Shown here: positions 54,266 through 63,937 of the stretch, piece by piece
Position numbering within the stretch: position 1 is the stretch's first letter
How the letters are laid out: each line of letters starts with the position of its first letter
NCBI RefSeq assembly: GCF_025200715.1
Contig: NZ_CP104143.1
Location: 3,420,501 to 3,484,500 of the forward strand
Length of the DNA stretch: 64,000 nucleotides
Direction: 5' to 3'
Source: Rhizobium sullae
Lineage (GTDB): Bacteria; Pseudomonadota; Alphaproteobacteria; Rhizobiales; Rhizobiaceae
The notes under the pieces: model-generated
The model's input: only the letters and a program-made list of their open reading frames with translations
Told to the model about the DNA's origin: nothing
The model's database searches: none
Program-made: the position numbers and the translations under genes

Positions 54266-54320
54266 GCGCTCCAGAGGAGCGGTTTCCTGCCGCCGGCACA
54301 TCCTCTATATCTGCTGAAGA

Positions 54321-54354
54321 GCGTCCAGCGAAATCCCGCTGGACGCCCTTTTAT
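54321..54354 (+). terminator. Intercistronic hairpin between binding protein and permease
   Basis: GCGTCCAGCG (54321-54330), 6-nt loop, CGCTGGACGC (54337-54346), then CCTTTTAT. The 10-bp perfect stem with a short T tract likely gives partial termination or mRNA stabilisation, raising binding-protein yield over the downstream genes. Confidence 0.85.
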
Positions 54355-54368
54355 CAAGGAACACACCC

Positions 54369-55049
54369 GTGCCGCACTGGCTTCAACTGATGGCGGAATC
54401 ACTCCCCACCCTTTTGTGGGCCGGACTGATCTTCACCATACCGCTGACCCTGCTCTCCTTCGTCTTCGGCCTGGCGCTCGGGCTGGTGACTGCCGTGGCT
54501 CGCCTCTTTGGCCCGGCTCCGGTTGCTTCGATCGCGCGGTTCTACGTCTGGGTGATCCGTGGCACGCCGCTGCTCGTGCAGCTCTTCGTCATTTTCTACG
54601 GCCTCCCGAGCGTCGGCATTCTGCTTGACGCCTTTCCGGCGGCTCTGATCGGCTTCACGCTGAATATCGGTGCTTACAGTTCTGAAATCATCCGGGCCGT
54701 CATCTCCTCCGTTTCGAAGGGACAATGGGAAGCTGCCTATTCGATCGGCATGACTTGGCGGCAGGCAATGAGCCGCACGATTCTGCCGCAGGCCGGCCGC
54801 GTTGCCGTGCCGCCGCTCTCGAACACCTTCATTTCATTGGTGAAAGATACCTCGCTAGCAGCAGCAATCACCGTGCCCGAACTTTTCCAGGCTGCACAGC
54901 GCGTCGTTGCGACAACCTATGAGCCGCTGATCCTTTATATCGAGGCGGCGCTGATCTACCTTGTGCTGAGCTCTGTTCTCTCAGCGCTGCAGGTGCGCCT
55001 CGAGCGCCGCTTCGCGCGCTACGGCGGCATGCTGGAGACAAATGCATGA
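54369..55049 (+). CDS. Polar amino-acid ABC transporter permease
   Basis: 226 residues, HisMQ-type permease with about five membrane spans; EAA loop WEAAYSIGMTWRQAMSRTILPQA is clear, and ARFYVWVIRGTPLLVQLF is the typical family start. It begins with GTG at 54369, preceded by AAGGAA. Its stop overlaps the ATP-binding gene's ATG by 4 bp. One permease gene is present, so it should work as a homodimer. Confidence 0.92.
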   Translation: MPHWLQLMAESLPTLLWAGLIFTIPLTLLSFVFGLALGLVTAVARLFGPAPVASIARFYVWVIRGTPLLVQLFVIFYGLPSVGILLDAFPAALIGFTLNIGAYSSEIIRAVISSVSKGQWEAAYSIGMTWRQAMSRTILPQAGRVAVPPLSNTFISLVKDTSLAAAITVPELFQAAQRVVATTYEPLILYIEAALIYLVLSSVLSALQVRLERRFARYGGMLETNA

Positions 55050-55807
55050 TCGAGCTTTCCAACATCGAGAAACGTTTCGGCGATGCCATCATCCTCAGGG
55101 ATATCAGCATCCGCATTCCGGAAGGCAGCGTCACGGCCCTCGTAGGTCCCTCCGGCGGCGGCAAGAGTACGCTTCTCCGTTGCATCAACCTGCTTGAGAT
55201 CCCGACAACGGGATCCATCAGGATCGGCAAAGAGAAGCTGGATTTTGTACCCGGCAGGAAAACGGGCTGGCCATCAATCCAGAAGATTCGCCGCCAGACG
55301 GGGATGGTCTTCCAGAATTTCCAGCTCTTCCCGCATCAAACCGCGATCGAAAACGTCATGGAAGGTCTGGTGACGGTGCTGAAGTGGCCGAAGGAAAGGG
55401 CCCATGCCCGCGCCATGGAACTGCTGACCAAGGTAGGAATGGCGCATAAGGCCGATGCGTGGCCTTCGACGCTCTCCGGCGGCCAGCAGCAGCGTGTCGC
55501 AATCGCCCGTGCATTGGCCCCCTCGCCACGCGTCTTGCTCTGCGACGAGCCGACCTCGGCGCTCGATCCCGAACTTTCGGCGGAAGTCGTCGATGTTCTT
55601 GCAAAGCTGGCCAGCGAAGGCACGACCATGGTCATCGCAACGCATGACTTGCGGCTCGCCTCAAAAATCGCCCACAACGTCGTGTTCCTAGAAGCAGGAA
55701 ACGTCGTCGAAACCGGCACGGCGAAGGCCATCTTCACCGCGCCAGAGCGTGAGCGTACCAAGCGCTTCATTTCGACGATCAACGCCGCACATACTTACGA
55801 AATCTAG
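55046..55807 (+). CDS. Polar amino-acid ABC transporter ATP-binding protein
   Basis: 253 residues. Walker A GPSGGGKST, Q-loop VFQNFQLFPHQT, signature LSGGQQQRVAIARAL, Walker B LLCDEPTSALDPE, switch His in ATHDLRLA. GlnQ/HisP class. Completes the importer started by the binding protein at 53492. Confidence 0.94.
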   Translation: MIELSNIEKRFGDAIILRDISIRIPEGSVTALVGPSGGGKSTLLRCINLLEIPTTGSIRIGKEKLDFVPGRKTGWPSIQKIRRQTGMVFQNFQLFPHQTAIENVMEGLVTVLKWPKERAHARAMELLTKVGMAHKADAWPSTLSGGQQQRVAIARALAPSPRVLLCDEPTSALDPELSAEVVDVLAKLASEGTTMVIATHDLRLASKIAHNVVFLEAGNVVETGTAKAIFTAPERERTKRFISTINAAHTYEI

Positions 55808-55889
55808 TGGTGAAGACTCACGCTACTTGAATAATATGCACATCACGGGCGAAAAAGGTCTGAGTGGTCAGTGCCTTTGGGAGGACGCG

Positions 55890-56747
55890 ATGACAGTTCC
55901 CACACTGGATCGTGTGTTTGGTCGTGTGGCATTCGGGGCCGAACCGTCCAACTATCATGCTGCCCGTCCGCGCTATCCTGAAGAAACATGGCAGCTGTTG
56001 CGCGAACGCTCTAACCTTGGACCCGGCATTGATATTTTGGAGATCGGCGCTGGTACTGGCCTTGCAACGGCAGAATTGCTGGCGCACAAGCCGCGGCGGT
56101 TGGCAGCGGTTGAACCTGACATGCGGCTGGCGGACTTCCTGCGAACCTCGTTTGCGGACGACTGCCTGCAGGTGCTCGCGCTGCCTTTTGAAGACGCAAA
56201 CCCGGAGCCTGCCTCGTTCGACTTGGTTGCCAGTGCGACGGCTTTTCACTGGCTGGAAGCTACGCCTGCTCTGAGACGTATTCATGAATTGCTGCGACCG
56301 GGCGGCGCGGTCGCCCTTTGGTGGAACGTTTTTGGCGATGTAAGTCGGCCCGATCCCTTTCATGATGCCACCAAACATTTGTTCGTTGGCCATCGTGCGA
56401 GCCCGTCAGCGGGTGGGGCCGACAGTTCTCCTTATGCGCTTGATACGGATGCACGAATTGAGGAGATGACGGATGCTGGGTTCGTACCCGATCCTCCTGA
56501 ATTTATCCGCTGGACATTGAGGCTTGATGCGTCTGGCGTGCGTAGCCTCTATGCCACGTACTCTAATATTTCCGCCCTTGCGCCAACAGAGCGCGCCCAT
56601 CTGCTCGATGCTTTGACCGAAATTGCAATAGGGCAGTTTGCGGGCCGCGTAGATCGCAACATGACAACTGCAATATATACCGCCCGACGCGCGCAGCTCC
56701 AGCCAAGCGCTGCCGGCTTGGGACGCATTTCCGGGTTGAAAAGATAG
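55890..56747 (+). CDS. Class I SAM-dependent methyltransferase
   Basis: 285 residues from the ATG at 55890 (GGGAGG upstream). The SAM-binding motif I is LEIGAGTGLATAELL, followed by VEPDMRLADFLR and SATAFHWLEATPALRRIHELLRPGGAVALWW, a Methyltransf_11-type core. The C-terminal third is unassigned. Codon choice looks less GC-rich at third positions than in its neighbours, which may indicate recent acquisition. Substrate unknown. Confidence 0.87.
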   Translation: MTVPTLDRVFGRVAFGAEPSNYHAARPRYPEETWQLLRERSNLGPGIDILEIGAGTGLATAELLAHKPRRLAAVEPDMRLADFLRTSFADDCLQVLALPFEDANPEPASFDLVASATAFHWLEATPALRRIHELLRPGGAVALWWNVFGDVSRPDPFHDATKHLFVGHRASPSAGGADSSPYALDTDARIEEMTDAGFVPDPPEFIRWTLRLDASGVRSLYATYSNISALAPTERAHLLDALTEIAIGQFAGRVDRNMTTAIYTARRAQLQPSAAGLGRISGLKR

Positions 56748-56873
56748 GACTTCGTGCGCGATCCAGCTCCGACAGCTCAAACGCTTGTCCGATTGAAGGC
56801 CTCGAAAATGGTTTTTCGGCTCCGGATCCGAGCGTCAGATTCTCACCACGCGGCCCAGCACTGCAGCTCTCGT

Positions 56874-57434
56874 TTACTGCGAGCGCGCCGCCTTCAGTGC
56901 TTTGCCCCACCAGGCCAACTGATCGAGCTGGTTCTTCGCCGCTTCGACAAGGTGCGGATAGTCGCTGAGGCTTTTGCCTTCCTTGGCAACGGCGAGATAT
57001 TCCGGGAACGATATGTGGACGCCGGTCTTTACCGAAGCAGCGCCCATTTCAACGAAGACCAGCCGCAATTGCTCGACGGCACGCGCACCGCCGACGCCGC
57101 CATAGCCGACAAAGGCAACCGGCTTCTGGATGAAGTCGCCGAGGTCGATGGCATTCTTGAGCACGGCCGTCGGCCCGTGATTGTATTCGGCAACAGTGAA
57201 AATGAAGCCGTCGAACTCGCGCAGCTTCTTCTTCCAGCGCTCCGCCGTTTCGCTCTCAGCTTCCACCGCACGTGCTTCACCGAAGAAAGCCATGGGGTAG
57301 TCGAGAAGATCGAGCACTTCGACTTCAAATTCCGGCCGCTGCGCGGCAATCTCTGCAATCCACTTCGCCGGATGATCGGCAAAGCGACGGATGCGTGTGC
57401 TTCCGACGATAACTGCAATCTTGAGCTTGTTCAT
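56874..57434 (-). CDS. NADPH-dependent FMN reductase
   Basis: 186 residues with a flavodoxin-like fold: IVGSTRIRRFADHPAKWIAE binds the FMN phosphate, and FTVAEYNHGPTAVLKNAID is the PEYN-type flavin loop (here AEYN). Similar proteins are quinone or azo reductases. It precedes pyc on the same strand by 61 bp downstream spacing in the map, but its own promoter is likely. Confidence 0.88.
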   Translation of the reverse strand: MNKLKIAVIVGSTRIRRFADHPAKWIAEIAAQRPEFEVEVLDLLDYPMAFFGEARAVEAESETAERWKKKLREFDGFIFTVAEYNHGPTAVLKNAIDLGDFIQKPVAFVGYGGVGGARAVEQLRLVFVEMGAASVKTGVHISFPEYLAVAKEGKSLSDYPHLVEAAKNQLDQLAWWGKALKAARSQ

Positions 57435-57495
57435 TTTCGGCCTTCCTTACAACGAAAGGGCGACCTTGGGGCCACCCTAACCCTTCGGCTTCCGG

Positions 57496-60400
57496 TTAGC
57501 CGGCATAGCTGACCAGCAGATCCTTGGCGTCGATCTGGTCGCCGGCCTTGACGAGCACTTCGGCGACCGTGCCGTCTTTTTCCGCGTGGATCGCTGTCTC
57601 CATCTTCATGGCCTCTATCGAGACCAGCACGTCGCCGGCGCTGACTGCCTGGCCCGGCGAAACGAAAACGCGGGAAATGACGCCCGGCATCGGCGCGCCG
57701 ACATGGGCGGCGTTTCCAGGCTCGGCCTTCCGGCGGGCAGCGGCACCGGAAGCGCCATGCGCACGATCCGGCACCTTGATGCGGCGCGGTTGGCCGTTAA
57801 GCTCGAAGAAAGCCGTCACCATGCCCTGGCTGTCCGTACCGCTCATCGCCTGATTGACGACAACCAGCGTCTTGCCCTTTTCGATATCGGCAAAGAGTTC
57901 CTCGCCGTCCTCCAGGCCGTAGAAATAGGCGAGCGTAGGGAGAACCGAGACCGGGCCGTAAGTATCGGAAGCGAGCGCAAAATCCGTGAAAACCTTCGGA
58001 TACATAAGGTAGGAGGCAAATTCGAAATCGCTGACCGTACGTTCGAGTTTGGTCTCGATCACCTTGCGCTCGGCGTCGAGATCGGCGTCTTCGAGCAGCG
58101 AGCCCGGACGAACCGTATAGGGCTTCTCGCCTTTCAGCGCCTTCTTCTGCAGCGCTTCCGGCCATCCACCCGGCGGCTGGCCTAGATCGCCCTTTAGCAT
58201 CGAGATGACAGATTCCGGGAAGGAGACTTCCTTATCCGCACTGACAACATCGGCAACCGTCAGATCCTGCGAAACCATCATCAGCGCCATGTCGCCCACT
58301 ACCTTGGAAGACGGTGTCACCTTGACGATATCGCCGAACATCTGGTTGGCGTCGGCGTAAGCCTGCGCCACCCTATGCCAGCGGGTTTCGAGGCCGAGCG
58401 AACGGGCCTGCTCCTTGAGGTTGGTGAACTGCCCACCGGGCATTTCGTGCAGATAGACTTCCGACGCCGGCCCCTTGAGATCACTCTCAAAGGCTGCGTA
58501 CTGGTTGCGTACCGCTTCCCAATAGAAGGAGATGCGCCGGATCCATTCCGGATCGAGCCCGGGATCCCGATCCGATCCGCGCAGCGCTTCGACGATCGAA
58601 CCGAGACAGGGCTGCGAGGTATTGCCGGACAGCGCATCCATGGCGGCGTCGACCGCGTCGACACCGGCATCGACGGCTGCAAGCACGGTTGCAGCGGAAA
58701 TACCGGACGTATCATGCGTATGAAAATGGATCGGCAGGCTTGTCGCGTCACGCAGGGCCTTGAAGAGAACTTTCGCGGCGGCGGGCTTCAGCAGGCCGGC
58801 CATATCCTTCAGCGCGATAATGTGCGCGCCGGCCTTTTCGAGCTGAACGGCAAGATCGGTATAGTATTTTAGATCGTACTTCGGGCGCGCCGAATTCAGG
58901 ATATCGCCGGTATAGCAGATGGCCGCTTCACAGAGCTTGTTCTCTTCCGCTACGGCATCCATCGAGACACGCATGTTCTCGACCCAGTTCAGGCAGTCGA
59001 AGACACGGAAGAGGTCGATGCCGCCCTTGGCCGCCTGACGGACGAAGTATTTGACGACGTTATCCGGATAGTTCGTGTAGCCGACGCCATTGGCGCCGCG
59101 CAGCAGCATCTGCAGGAGCAGGTTCGGTGCACCTTCACGGATCAGCGCCAGACGCTCCCATGGATCTTCCGTCAGGAAGCGCATGGAAACGTCAAAAGTC
59201 GCACCACCCCAGCATTCGAGCGACAGCAGGTTCGGTAACGCATGTGCGTAGGTGCCGGCGATGCGGGCGATATCATAGGTGCGCATGCGCGTCGCGAGCA
59301 GCGACTGATGGCCGTCACGCATCGTCGTATCGGTCATCAGAACACGCTTTTCATTGCGCATCCACTCGCCGAACTTCTTCGGGCCGAGCTTGTCGAGAAG
59401 CTGTTTGGTGCCGTCCTGGACCTTGCTGCCGTTGGTGTAGGGCACAACAGGCTTGGCTGCATCTTCCGAAGGCTGTGGGCGGTCCTTTGCCTCCGGATGG
59501 CCGTTGACTGTGACGTCGGCAAGGTAGGTCAAAAGCTTCGTCGCGCGGTCCTGACGCTTGACCTGCTGGAAGAGCTCCGGCGTCGTATCGATGAAACGGG
59601 TCGTATAGCTGTTGTCCTTGAACTTCGGGTGCCCGATGATCGCTTCAAGGAAGGTGAGGTTGGTCGCCACGCCACGGATGCGGAATTCACGCAGCGCCCG
59701 ATCCATGCGGGAGATCGCCTCGAGCGGATTCGGCGCCCAGGCCGTCACTTTGACGAGCAGTGGATCGTAATAGCGGGTGATGATCGCGCCCGAATAGGAC
59801 GTGCCGCCATCAAGACGGATGCCGAAACCCGAGGCCGAGCGATAGGCGGTGATGCGGCCGTAGTCCGGAATGAAGTTATGTTCCGGATCTTCCGTCGTGA
59901 TACGGCATTGCAGCGCGTGGCCGTTGAGTTTGATATCCTGCTGCTTGGGAACACCCGATTCCGGTGTACCGATCGCGTAGCCGTCGAGGATATGGATCTG
60001 CGCCTTGACGATATCGATGCCGGTCACAACTTCGGTAACCGTGTGCTCGACCTGGATGCGCGGGTTTACTTCGATGAAGTAGAACTTACCGGTATCGGCA
60101 TCCATCAGATATTCGACGGTGCCGGCGCCGATATAGTTCGTCGCCTTGGCGATCTTCAGCGAGTAGGCGGCAAGCTCCTGGCGTTGGGCTTCTGCCAGGT
60201 AAGGTGCCGGCGCACGCTCGACGACCTTCTGGTTGCGGCGCTGGATCGAGCAATCGCGCTCAAAGAGATGCACGACATTGCCGTGGGTATCGCCGAGGAT
60301 CTGGCTTTCGACGTGGCGGGCACGCTCGACAAGCTTTTCCAGATAGACTTCATCCTTGCCGAAGGCCGCCATTGCCTCGCGCTTGGCTTCCGTCACCTCA

Positions 60401-60960
60401 CGGGCAAGGTCCTTCGGGTCACGAATGGCGCGCATACCGCGACCGCCGCCGCCCCAAGAAGCTTTGAGCATCACCGGATAGCCAATCTGCTCGGCCATCT
60501 TGGCGACCTCCGCCATGTCGTCCGGCAGCGGCTCAGTTGCCGGAACCACTGGCACGCCGACCGAGATCGCCAGATTGCGCGCGGCGACCTTGTTGCCGAG
60601 CTGACGCATCGTATCGGCCCTCGGGCCGATGAAGGTGATGCCGGCCTTGTTGCAGGCGTCCACGAATTCGGGGCTCTCGGACAGGAGGCCATAACCCGGG
60701 TGGATTGCATCGGCACCAGAGAGCTTGGCGACGCGGATCACCTCATCGATCGAAAGATAGCTTTCGATCGGCCCGAGATCGCGGTCAAGATGCGGGCCGC
60801 GGCCGACCTGATAGCTTTCGTCCGCCTTGAAGCGATGCAGCGCCAGTTTGTCCTCTTCCGCCCATATCGCGACCGTTTTTATCCCCAGCTCATTGGCCGC
60901 GCGGAACACGCGGATGGCAATTTCGGAACGGTTGGCAACGAGTATCTTGGAAATGGGCAA
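57496..60960 (-). CDS. pyc: Pyruvate carboxylase
   Basis: 1154 residues from the TTG at 60960, which has GAGGAG at good spacing and gives the same N-terminus (PISKILVANRSEIAIRV) and length as the well-studied R. etli enzyme; the frame is open to 60999. Order: biotin carboxylase (about 1-460; SWGGGGRGMR ATP loop), carboxyltransferase barrel (about 540-850; TTMRDGHQSLLATRMR metal/substrate site), allosteric linker, and C-terminal biotinyl domain with EAMKMET (biotinyl-Lys near 1119). Replenishes oxaloacetate. Confidence 0.97.
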   Translation of the reverse strand: MPISKILVANRSEIAIRVFRAANELGIKTVAIWAEEDKLALHRFKADESYQVGRGPHLDRDLGPIESYLSIDEVIRVAKLSGADAIHPGYGLLSESPEFVDACNKAGITFIGPRADTMRQLGNKVAARNLAISVGVPVVPATEPLPDDMAEVAKMAEQIGYPVMLKASWGGGGRGMRAIRDPKDLAREVTEAKREAMAAFGKDEVYLEKLVERARHVESQILGDTHGNVVHLFERDCSIQRRNQKVVERAPAPYLAEAQRQELAAYSLKIAKATNYIGAGTVEYLMDADTGKFYFIEVNPRIQVEHTVTEVVTGIDIVKAQIHILDGYAIGTPESGVPKQQDIKLNGHALQCRITTEDPEHNFIPDYGRITAYRSASGFGIRLDGGTSYSGAIITRYYDPLLVKVTAWAPNPLEAISRMDRALREFRIRGVATNLTFLEAIIGHPKFKDNSYTTRFIDTTPELFQQVKRQDRATKLLTYLADVTVNGHPEAKDRPQPSEDAAKPVVPYTNGSKVQDGTKQLLDKLGPKKFGEWMRNEKRVLMTDTTMRDGHQSLLATRMRTYDIARIAGTYAHALPNLLSLECWGGATFDVSMRFLTEDPWERLALIREGAPNLLLQMLLRGANGVGYTNYPDNVVKYFVRQAAKGGIDLFRVFDCLNWVENMRVSMDAVAEENKLCEAAICYTGDILNSARPKYDLKYYTDLAVQLEKAGAHIIALKDMAGLLKPAAAKVLFKALRDATSLPIHFHTHDTSGISAATVLAAVDAGVDAVDAAMDALSGNTSQPCLGSIVEALRGSDRDPGLDPEWIRRISFYWEAVRNQYAAFESDLKGPASEVYLHEMPGGQFTNLKEQARSLGLETRWHRVAQAYADANQMFGDIVKVTPSSKVVGDMALMMVSQDLTVADVVSADKEVSFPESVISMLKGDLGQPPGGWPEALQKKALKGEKPYTVRPGSLLEDADLDAERKVIETKLERTVSDFEFASYLMYPKVFTDFALASDTYGPVSVLPTLAYFYGLEDGEELFADIEKGKTLVVVNQAMSGTDSQGMVTAFFELNGQPRRIKVPDRAHGASGAAARRKAEPGNAAHVGAPMPGVISRVFVSPGQAVSAGDVLVSIEAMKMETAIHAEKDGTVAEVLVKAGDQIDAKDLLVSYAG

Positions 60961-61076
60961 TGCGCTCTCCTCACGGCATCGAAACGGGCAATGCTGCACC
61001 CGCGAAGAAAATTCTTAACGCGCCGTTACGAAAAGTTCAATTTCCCTTGCGAAATAGAGTTTCCCAAATGCGAGGG

Positions 61077-61817
61077 TCAGATAACGAGCCCGTGACGGAA
61101 AGCCAGCGCCACCGCCTGCTGCCGATTCTTGGCTTTCAGCTTGTCCTGCAGCCCATTCATATACCAATCGACCGTATGGTTCGATATATTCAGCACCTTG
61201 CTGATTTCGATCGAGGTGAGGCCGTCCGCCAGATAGTGGAGGATTTCCAGTTCCCGGCGCGTCAACGGCATCTCGAGCAATGAAGTGCTTTCGAGTGCCT
61301 TCGCTTCGCCCTTGAGATCGAGCAGCCGCCAGAACGCTTTGCGTGCAACCGTTTCGAACAACGACATCTCGACCGGCGACAATTCCACAGGCCCACCGCC
61401 GACGCTCAGATTTCCGAGCACGCCGCTCTTTCCGTGAATGGGGAAGATGTACCCGTCGCGGAGGCCGTGGGCATGGGCATCCGCCATCATCTGCTCCATG
61501 CGCCGCTGATGCGGGTCGCGGCGGTAGGCGGCAAGGCTGTCCTTCCATCGAAACGGCCTTTGCGCCTGCGCCAGATACCTGACCGTTGGATCTATGAGGA
61601 CATATTTTTTTGCAACGTATGTTTGCGGCCACTGCTCGGGCCAATGCCCCGCAAGAACGAGGCCCCAGGGATCTTGGCTCTGCTTCAGGTGGCGAAGCAG
61701 TCCATAATATTCGAAGCCATAGGAATGGACGGCCCGCCGGAGCTCCTCAACGACGTTTTCCGGCTTCTTGCATTCTTCTATGACGACAAGCAATTGAACC
61801 AAAGAATGGATATTCAC
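61077..61817 (-). CDS. LuxR-family regulator with autoinducer-binding domain (LuxR solo)
   Basis: About 246 residues from the GTG at 61817, which has AAGGGG upstream; an ATG at 61904 is in frame but would exceed family length. The AHL-binding residues appear conserved: Trp and Tyr in PEQWPQTYVAKKY, Asp-Pro in LIDPTVRY, Trp in FRWKDS and the later Gly. C-terminal HTH: LTRRELEILHYLADGLTSIEISKVL then NHTVDWYMNGLQDKLKAKNR. No luxI is in the window. It resembles ExpR/SinR-type rhizobial regulators of surface polysaccharides. Confidence 0.87.
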   Translation of the reverse strand: MNIHSLVQLLVVIEECKKPENVVEELRRAVHSYGFEYYGLLRHLKQSQDPWGLVLAGHWPEQWPQTYVAKKYVLIDPTVRYLAQAQRPFRWKDSLAAYRRDPHQRRMEQMMADAHAHGLRDGYIFPIHGKSGVLGNLSVGGGPVELSPVEMSLFETVARKAFWRLLDLKGEAKALESTSLLEMPLTRRELEILHYLADGLTSIEISKVLNISNHTVDWYMNGLQDKLKAKNRQQAVALAFRHGLVI

Positions 61818-62120
61818 AAAATGCCCCTTGCCCGGCAATGGGCGATAGGTGAGATCCGCCGATCGGACCACCTGGACGTGGCGGCGACGGTCTTCGATTA
61901 ACAAGCTGGCTCCATATAAGGTTTATGGATTGCTAAAGCTTGGTTTAAATACAAGTGGAAATTGTTGCACTCCCGATCGGTTGGGCAGCTTTCCACCGCA
62001 GTTGCCTCGTCACATTCTGCAGAAACACCTCACCTGAATGCGCCGTTAATCGTCGGTTCAGGTGTCTTTTCATAGCATCGCGCCATCCCGTTTTTGCAGA
62101 TCCACACAAGAGGTACCGCC
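61818..62120. other. Divergent luxR/ndvA intergenic region
   Basis: 303 bp with no gene. Its left part is AT-rich around 61905-61970 (likely luxR promoter). A perfect 8-bp inverted repeat CACCTGAA / TTCAGGTG lies at 62031-62064, 56 bp before the ndvA GTG. Confidence 0.6.
62031..62064. promoter_or_regulatory. Inverted repeat upstream of ndvA
   Basis: CACCTGAA (62031-62038), 18-nt spacer, TTCAGGTG (62057-62064), then TCTTTT. It could be an operator half-site pair or a leader hairpin able to end early transcripts. It does not match known rhizobial lux boxes. Confidence 0.45.
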
Positions 62121-63884
62121 GTGTCGTTATTCAAGGTCTATGCCAGAGCTTTGCGCTACCTTGGCGCTTACAAGCTCCGCGTATCCCTGGTGGTCGTTGC
62201 GAACATTGTTCTGGCCGCGATCACGATTGCGGAGCCTATCCTGTTCGGTCGCATCATCGATGCCATCTCAGGCAAGGGTGAGGTCAAGCCCATCCTGTTC
62301 ATGTGGGCCGGATTTGCCGTCTTCAATACGATCGCCTTCGTTCTTGTCGCCCGCGAGGCGGACAGACTAGCCCACGGCCGGCGGGCGACTTTGCTGACGG
62401 AAGCATTCGGCCGCATCATCTCGATGCCGCTCTCCTGGCATCACCAGCGTGGCACGTCGAACGCGCTGCATACGCTGCTGCGCGCTTGCGAAACGCTGTT
62501 CGGCCTCTGGCTCGAATTCATGCGCAATCACCTCTCGACTGTCGTCGCCATTGCACTCCTGGTGCCGACCGCCATGTCCATGGACCTGCGATTGTCAGGC
62601 GTTCTGGTCGTGCTTGGTCTTGCCTACTGGCTGATTGGCCGTCTGGTCATGAGCCGCACGAAGGACGGCCAGGCTTCGGTCGAGAACCACTACCATACCG
62701 TTTTCTCGCATGTGAGCGACTCAATCAGCAACGTTTCGGTACTGCACAGCTACAACCGCATCGAGGCTGAAACCAAGGCGCTCAAGGGCTTTGCCGAGCG
62801 GCTCCTGCAGGCTCAGTACCCGGTGCTCGACTGGTGGGCGCTTGCCGGTGCGCTGAACCGCATGGCATCGACCATCGCCATGATGATTATCCTTGTGATC
62901 GGCACGCTGCTGGTTCAGGCCGGCGAACTGCGGATCGGTGACGTCATCGCCTTCATCGGCTTTGCAAACCTGCTGATCTCCCGCCTCGACCAGATGCGCC
63001 AGTTCGCTACGCAGATTTTCGAAGCCCGCTCGAAGCTTGAAGACTTCTATATGCTCGAAGACTCCGTCCGCGAGCGCGAAGAGCCGGCGGGCAATGCCGA
63101 CATCAAGGATGTCAAGGGCGAAGTCGAATTCCGCGACGTCTCCTTCGGCTTCGGCAACTCGTCACAGGGCCTGCACAATGTCTCCTTCTCCGTGAAGGCC
63201 GGCCAGACGGTCGCGATCGTAGGCCCGACCGGCGCGGGTAAGACGACGCTCGTCAATCTGCTGCAGCGCGTCTACGATCCGGATAGCGGCAAGATCCTGG
63301 TGGATAGTCACGACATCACCAAGGTCACCCGCAAATCGCTGCGCCGCTACATCGCCACCGTGTTCCAGGATGCGGGTCTGCTGAACCGCTCGATCAGCGA
63401 CAACATTCGTCTTGGCCGCGAAGGTGCCAGCGAGGAAGAGATGCGCCGCGCTGCTGAAGCGGCAGCTGCTGCGGACTTCATCGAGACGCGCGAGGCGCAG
63501 TATGACACGCATGTCGGCGAGCGTGGCAACAGGCTTTCAGGTGGTGAGCGTCAGCGCGTAGCAATCGCCCGCGCCATCCTCAAGGACGCACCAATCCTGG
63601 TTCTCGATGAGGCGACCAGCGCGCTGGACGTGGAAACCGAGAACCGGGTGAAGGCTGCGATCGACAACCTTCGCCAGAACCGCACCACCTTCATCATCGC
63701 GCACCGCCTGTCGACGGTTCGCGAAGCAGATAAGGTGCTTTTCCTCGACAATGGCCGGATCGTCGAACAGGGTAGCTTCGATGAACTCAGCCACAGCAAT
63801 GGTCGCTTTGCCGCACTGCTTCGCGCTAGCGGTATCCTGACGGACGAGGAAGTCCGCAAGGCTCACACGACCGAAGCTGCTTAA
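62121..63884 (+). CDS. ndvA: Cyclic beta-1,2-glucan ABC exporter
   Basis: 587 residues from the GTG at 62121 (SLFKVYARALRYLG, AGAGGT upstream), matching NdvA/ChvA in length and start. Six membrane spans (about 20-300), then an ABC domain: Walker A GPTGAGKTT, signature LSGGERQRVAIARAI, Walker B ILVLDEATSALD, switch His in IIAHRLSTV. All ATPase residues intact. It exports cyclic glucans to the periplasm, needed for hypo-osmotic adaptation and nodule invasion. The glucan synthase ndvB is not in the window. Confidence 0.96.
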   Translation: MSLFKVYARALRYLGAYKLRVSLVVVANIVLAAITIAEPILFGRIIDAISGKGEVKPILFMWAGFAVFNTIAFVLVAREADRLAHGRRATLLTEAFGRIISMPLSWHHQRGTSNALHTLLRACETLFGLWLEFMRNHLSTVVAIALLVPTAMSMDLRLSGVLVVLGLAYWLIGRLVMSRTKDGQASVENHYHTVFSHVSDSISNVSVLHSYNRIEAETKALKGFAERLLQAQYPVLDWWALAGALNRMASTIAMMIILVIGTLLVQAGELRIGDVIAFIGFANLLISRLDQMRQFATQIFEARSKLEDFYMLEDSVREREEPAGNADIKDVKGEVEFRDVSFGFGNSSQGLHNVSFSVKAGQTVAIVGPTGAGKTTLVNLLQRVYDPDSGKILVDSHDITKVTRKSLRRYIATVFQDAGLLNRSISDNIRLGREGASEEEMRRAAEAAAAADFIETREAQYDTHVGERGNRLSGGERQRVAIARAILKDAPILVLDEATSALDVETENRVKAAIDNLRQNRTTFIIAHRLSTVREADKVLFLDNGRIVEQGSFDELSHSNGRFAALLRASGILTDEEVRKAHTTEAA

Positions 63885-63904
63885 CCAGGTTCGAAAACGA
63901 AATT

Positions 63905-63937
63905 AAAAGGTCGGAGGGAAAACCTTCCGGCCTTTTT
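63905..63937 (+). terminator. Terminator of ndvA
   Basis: AAGGTCGGAGGG, AAAA loop, CCTTCCGGCCTT (with two G-T pairs) forms a 12-bp stem at about 63907-63934, ending in a T run. Confidence 0.9.

Noticed and set aside
59242..61095. 617-residue open frame on the plus strand opposite pyc
   Set aside because: It is the mirror of the GC-rich pyc coding frame, has no ribosome-binding site or domain features, and pyc is certain on the other strand.
62031..62064. Canonical lux box upstream of ndvA
   Set aside because: The arms are 18 nt apart and do not match known lux-box consensus sequences, so it is reported only as an inverted repeat.
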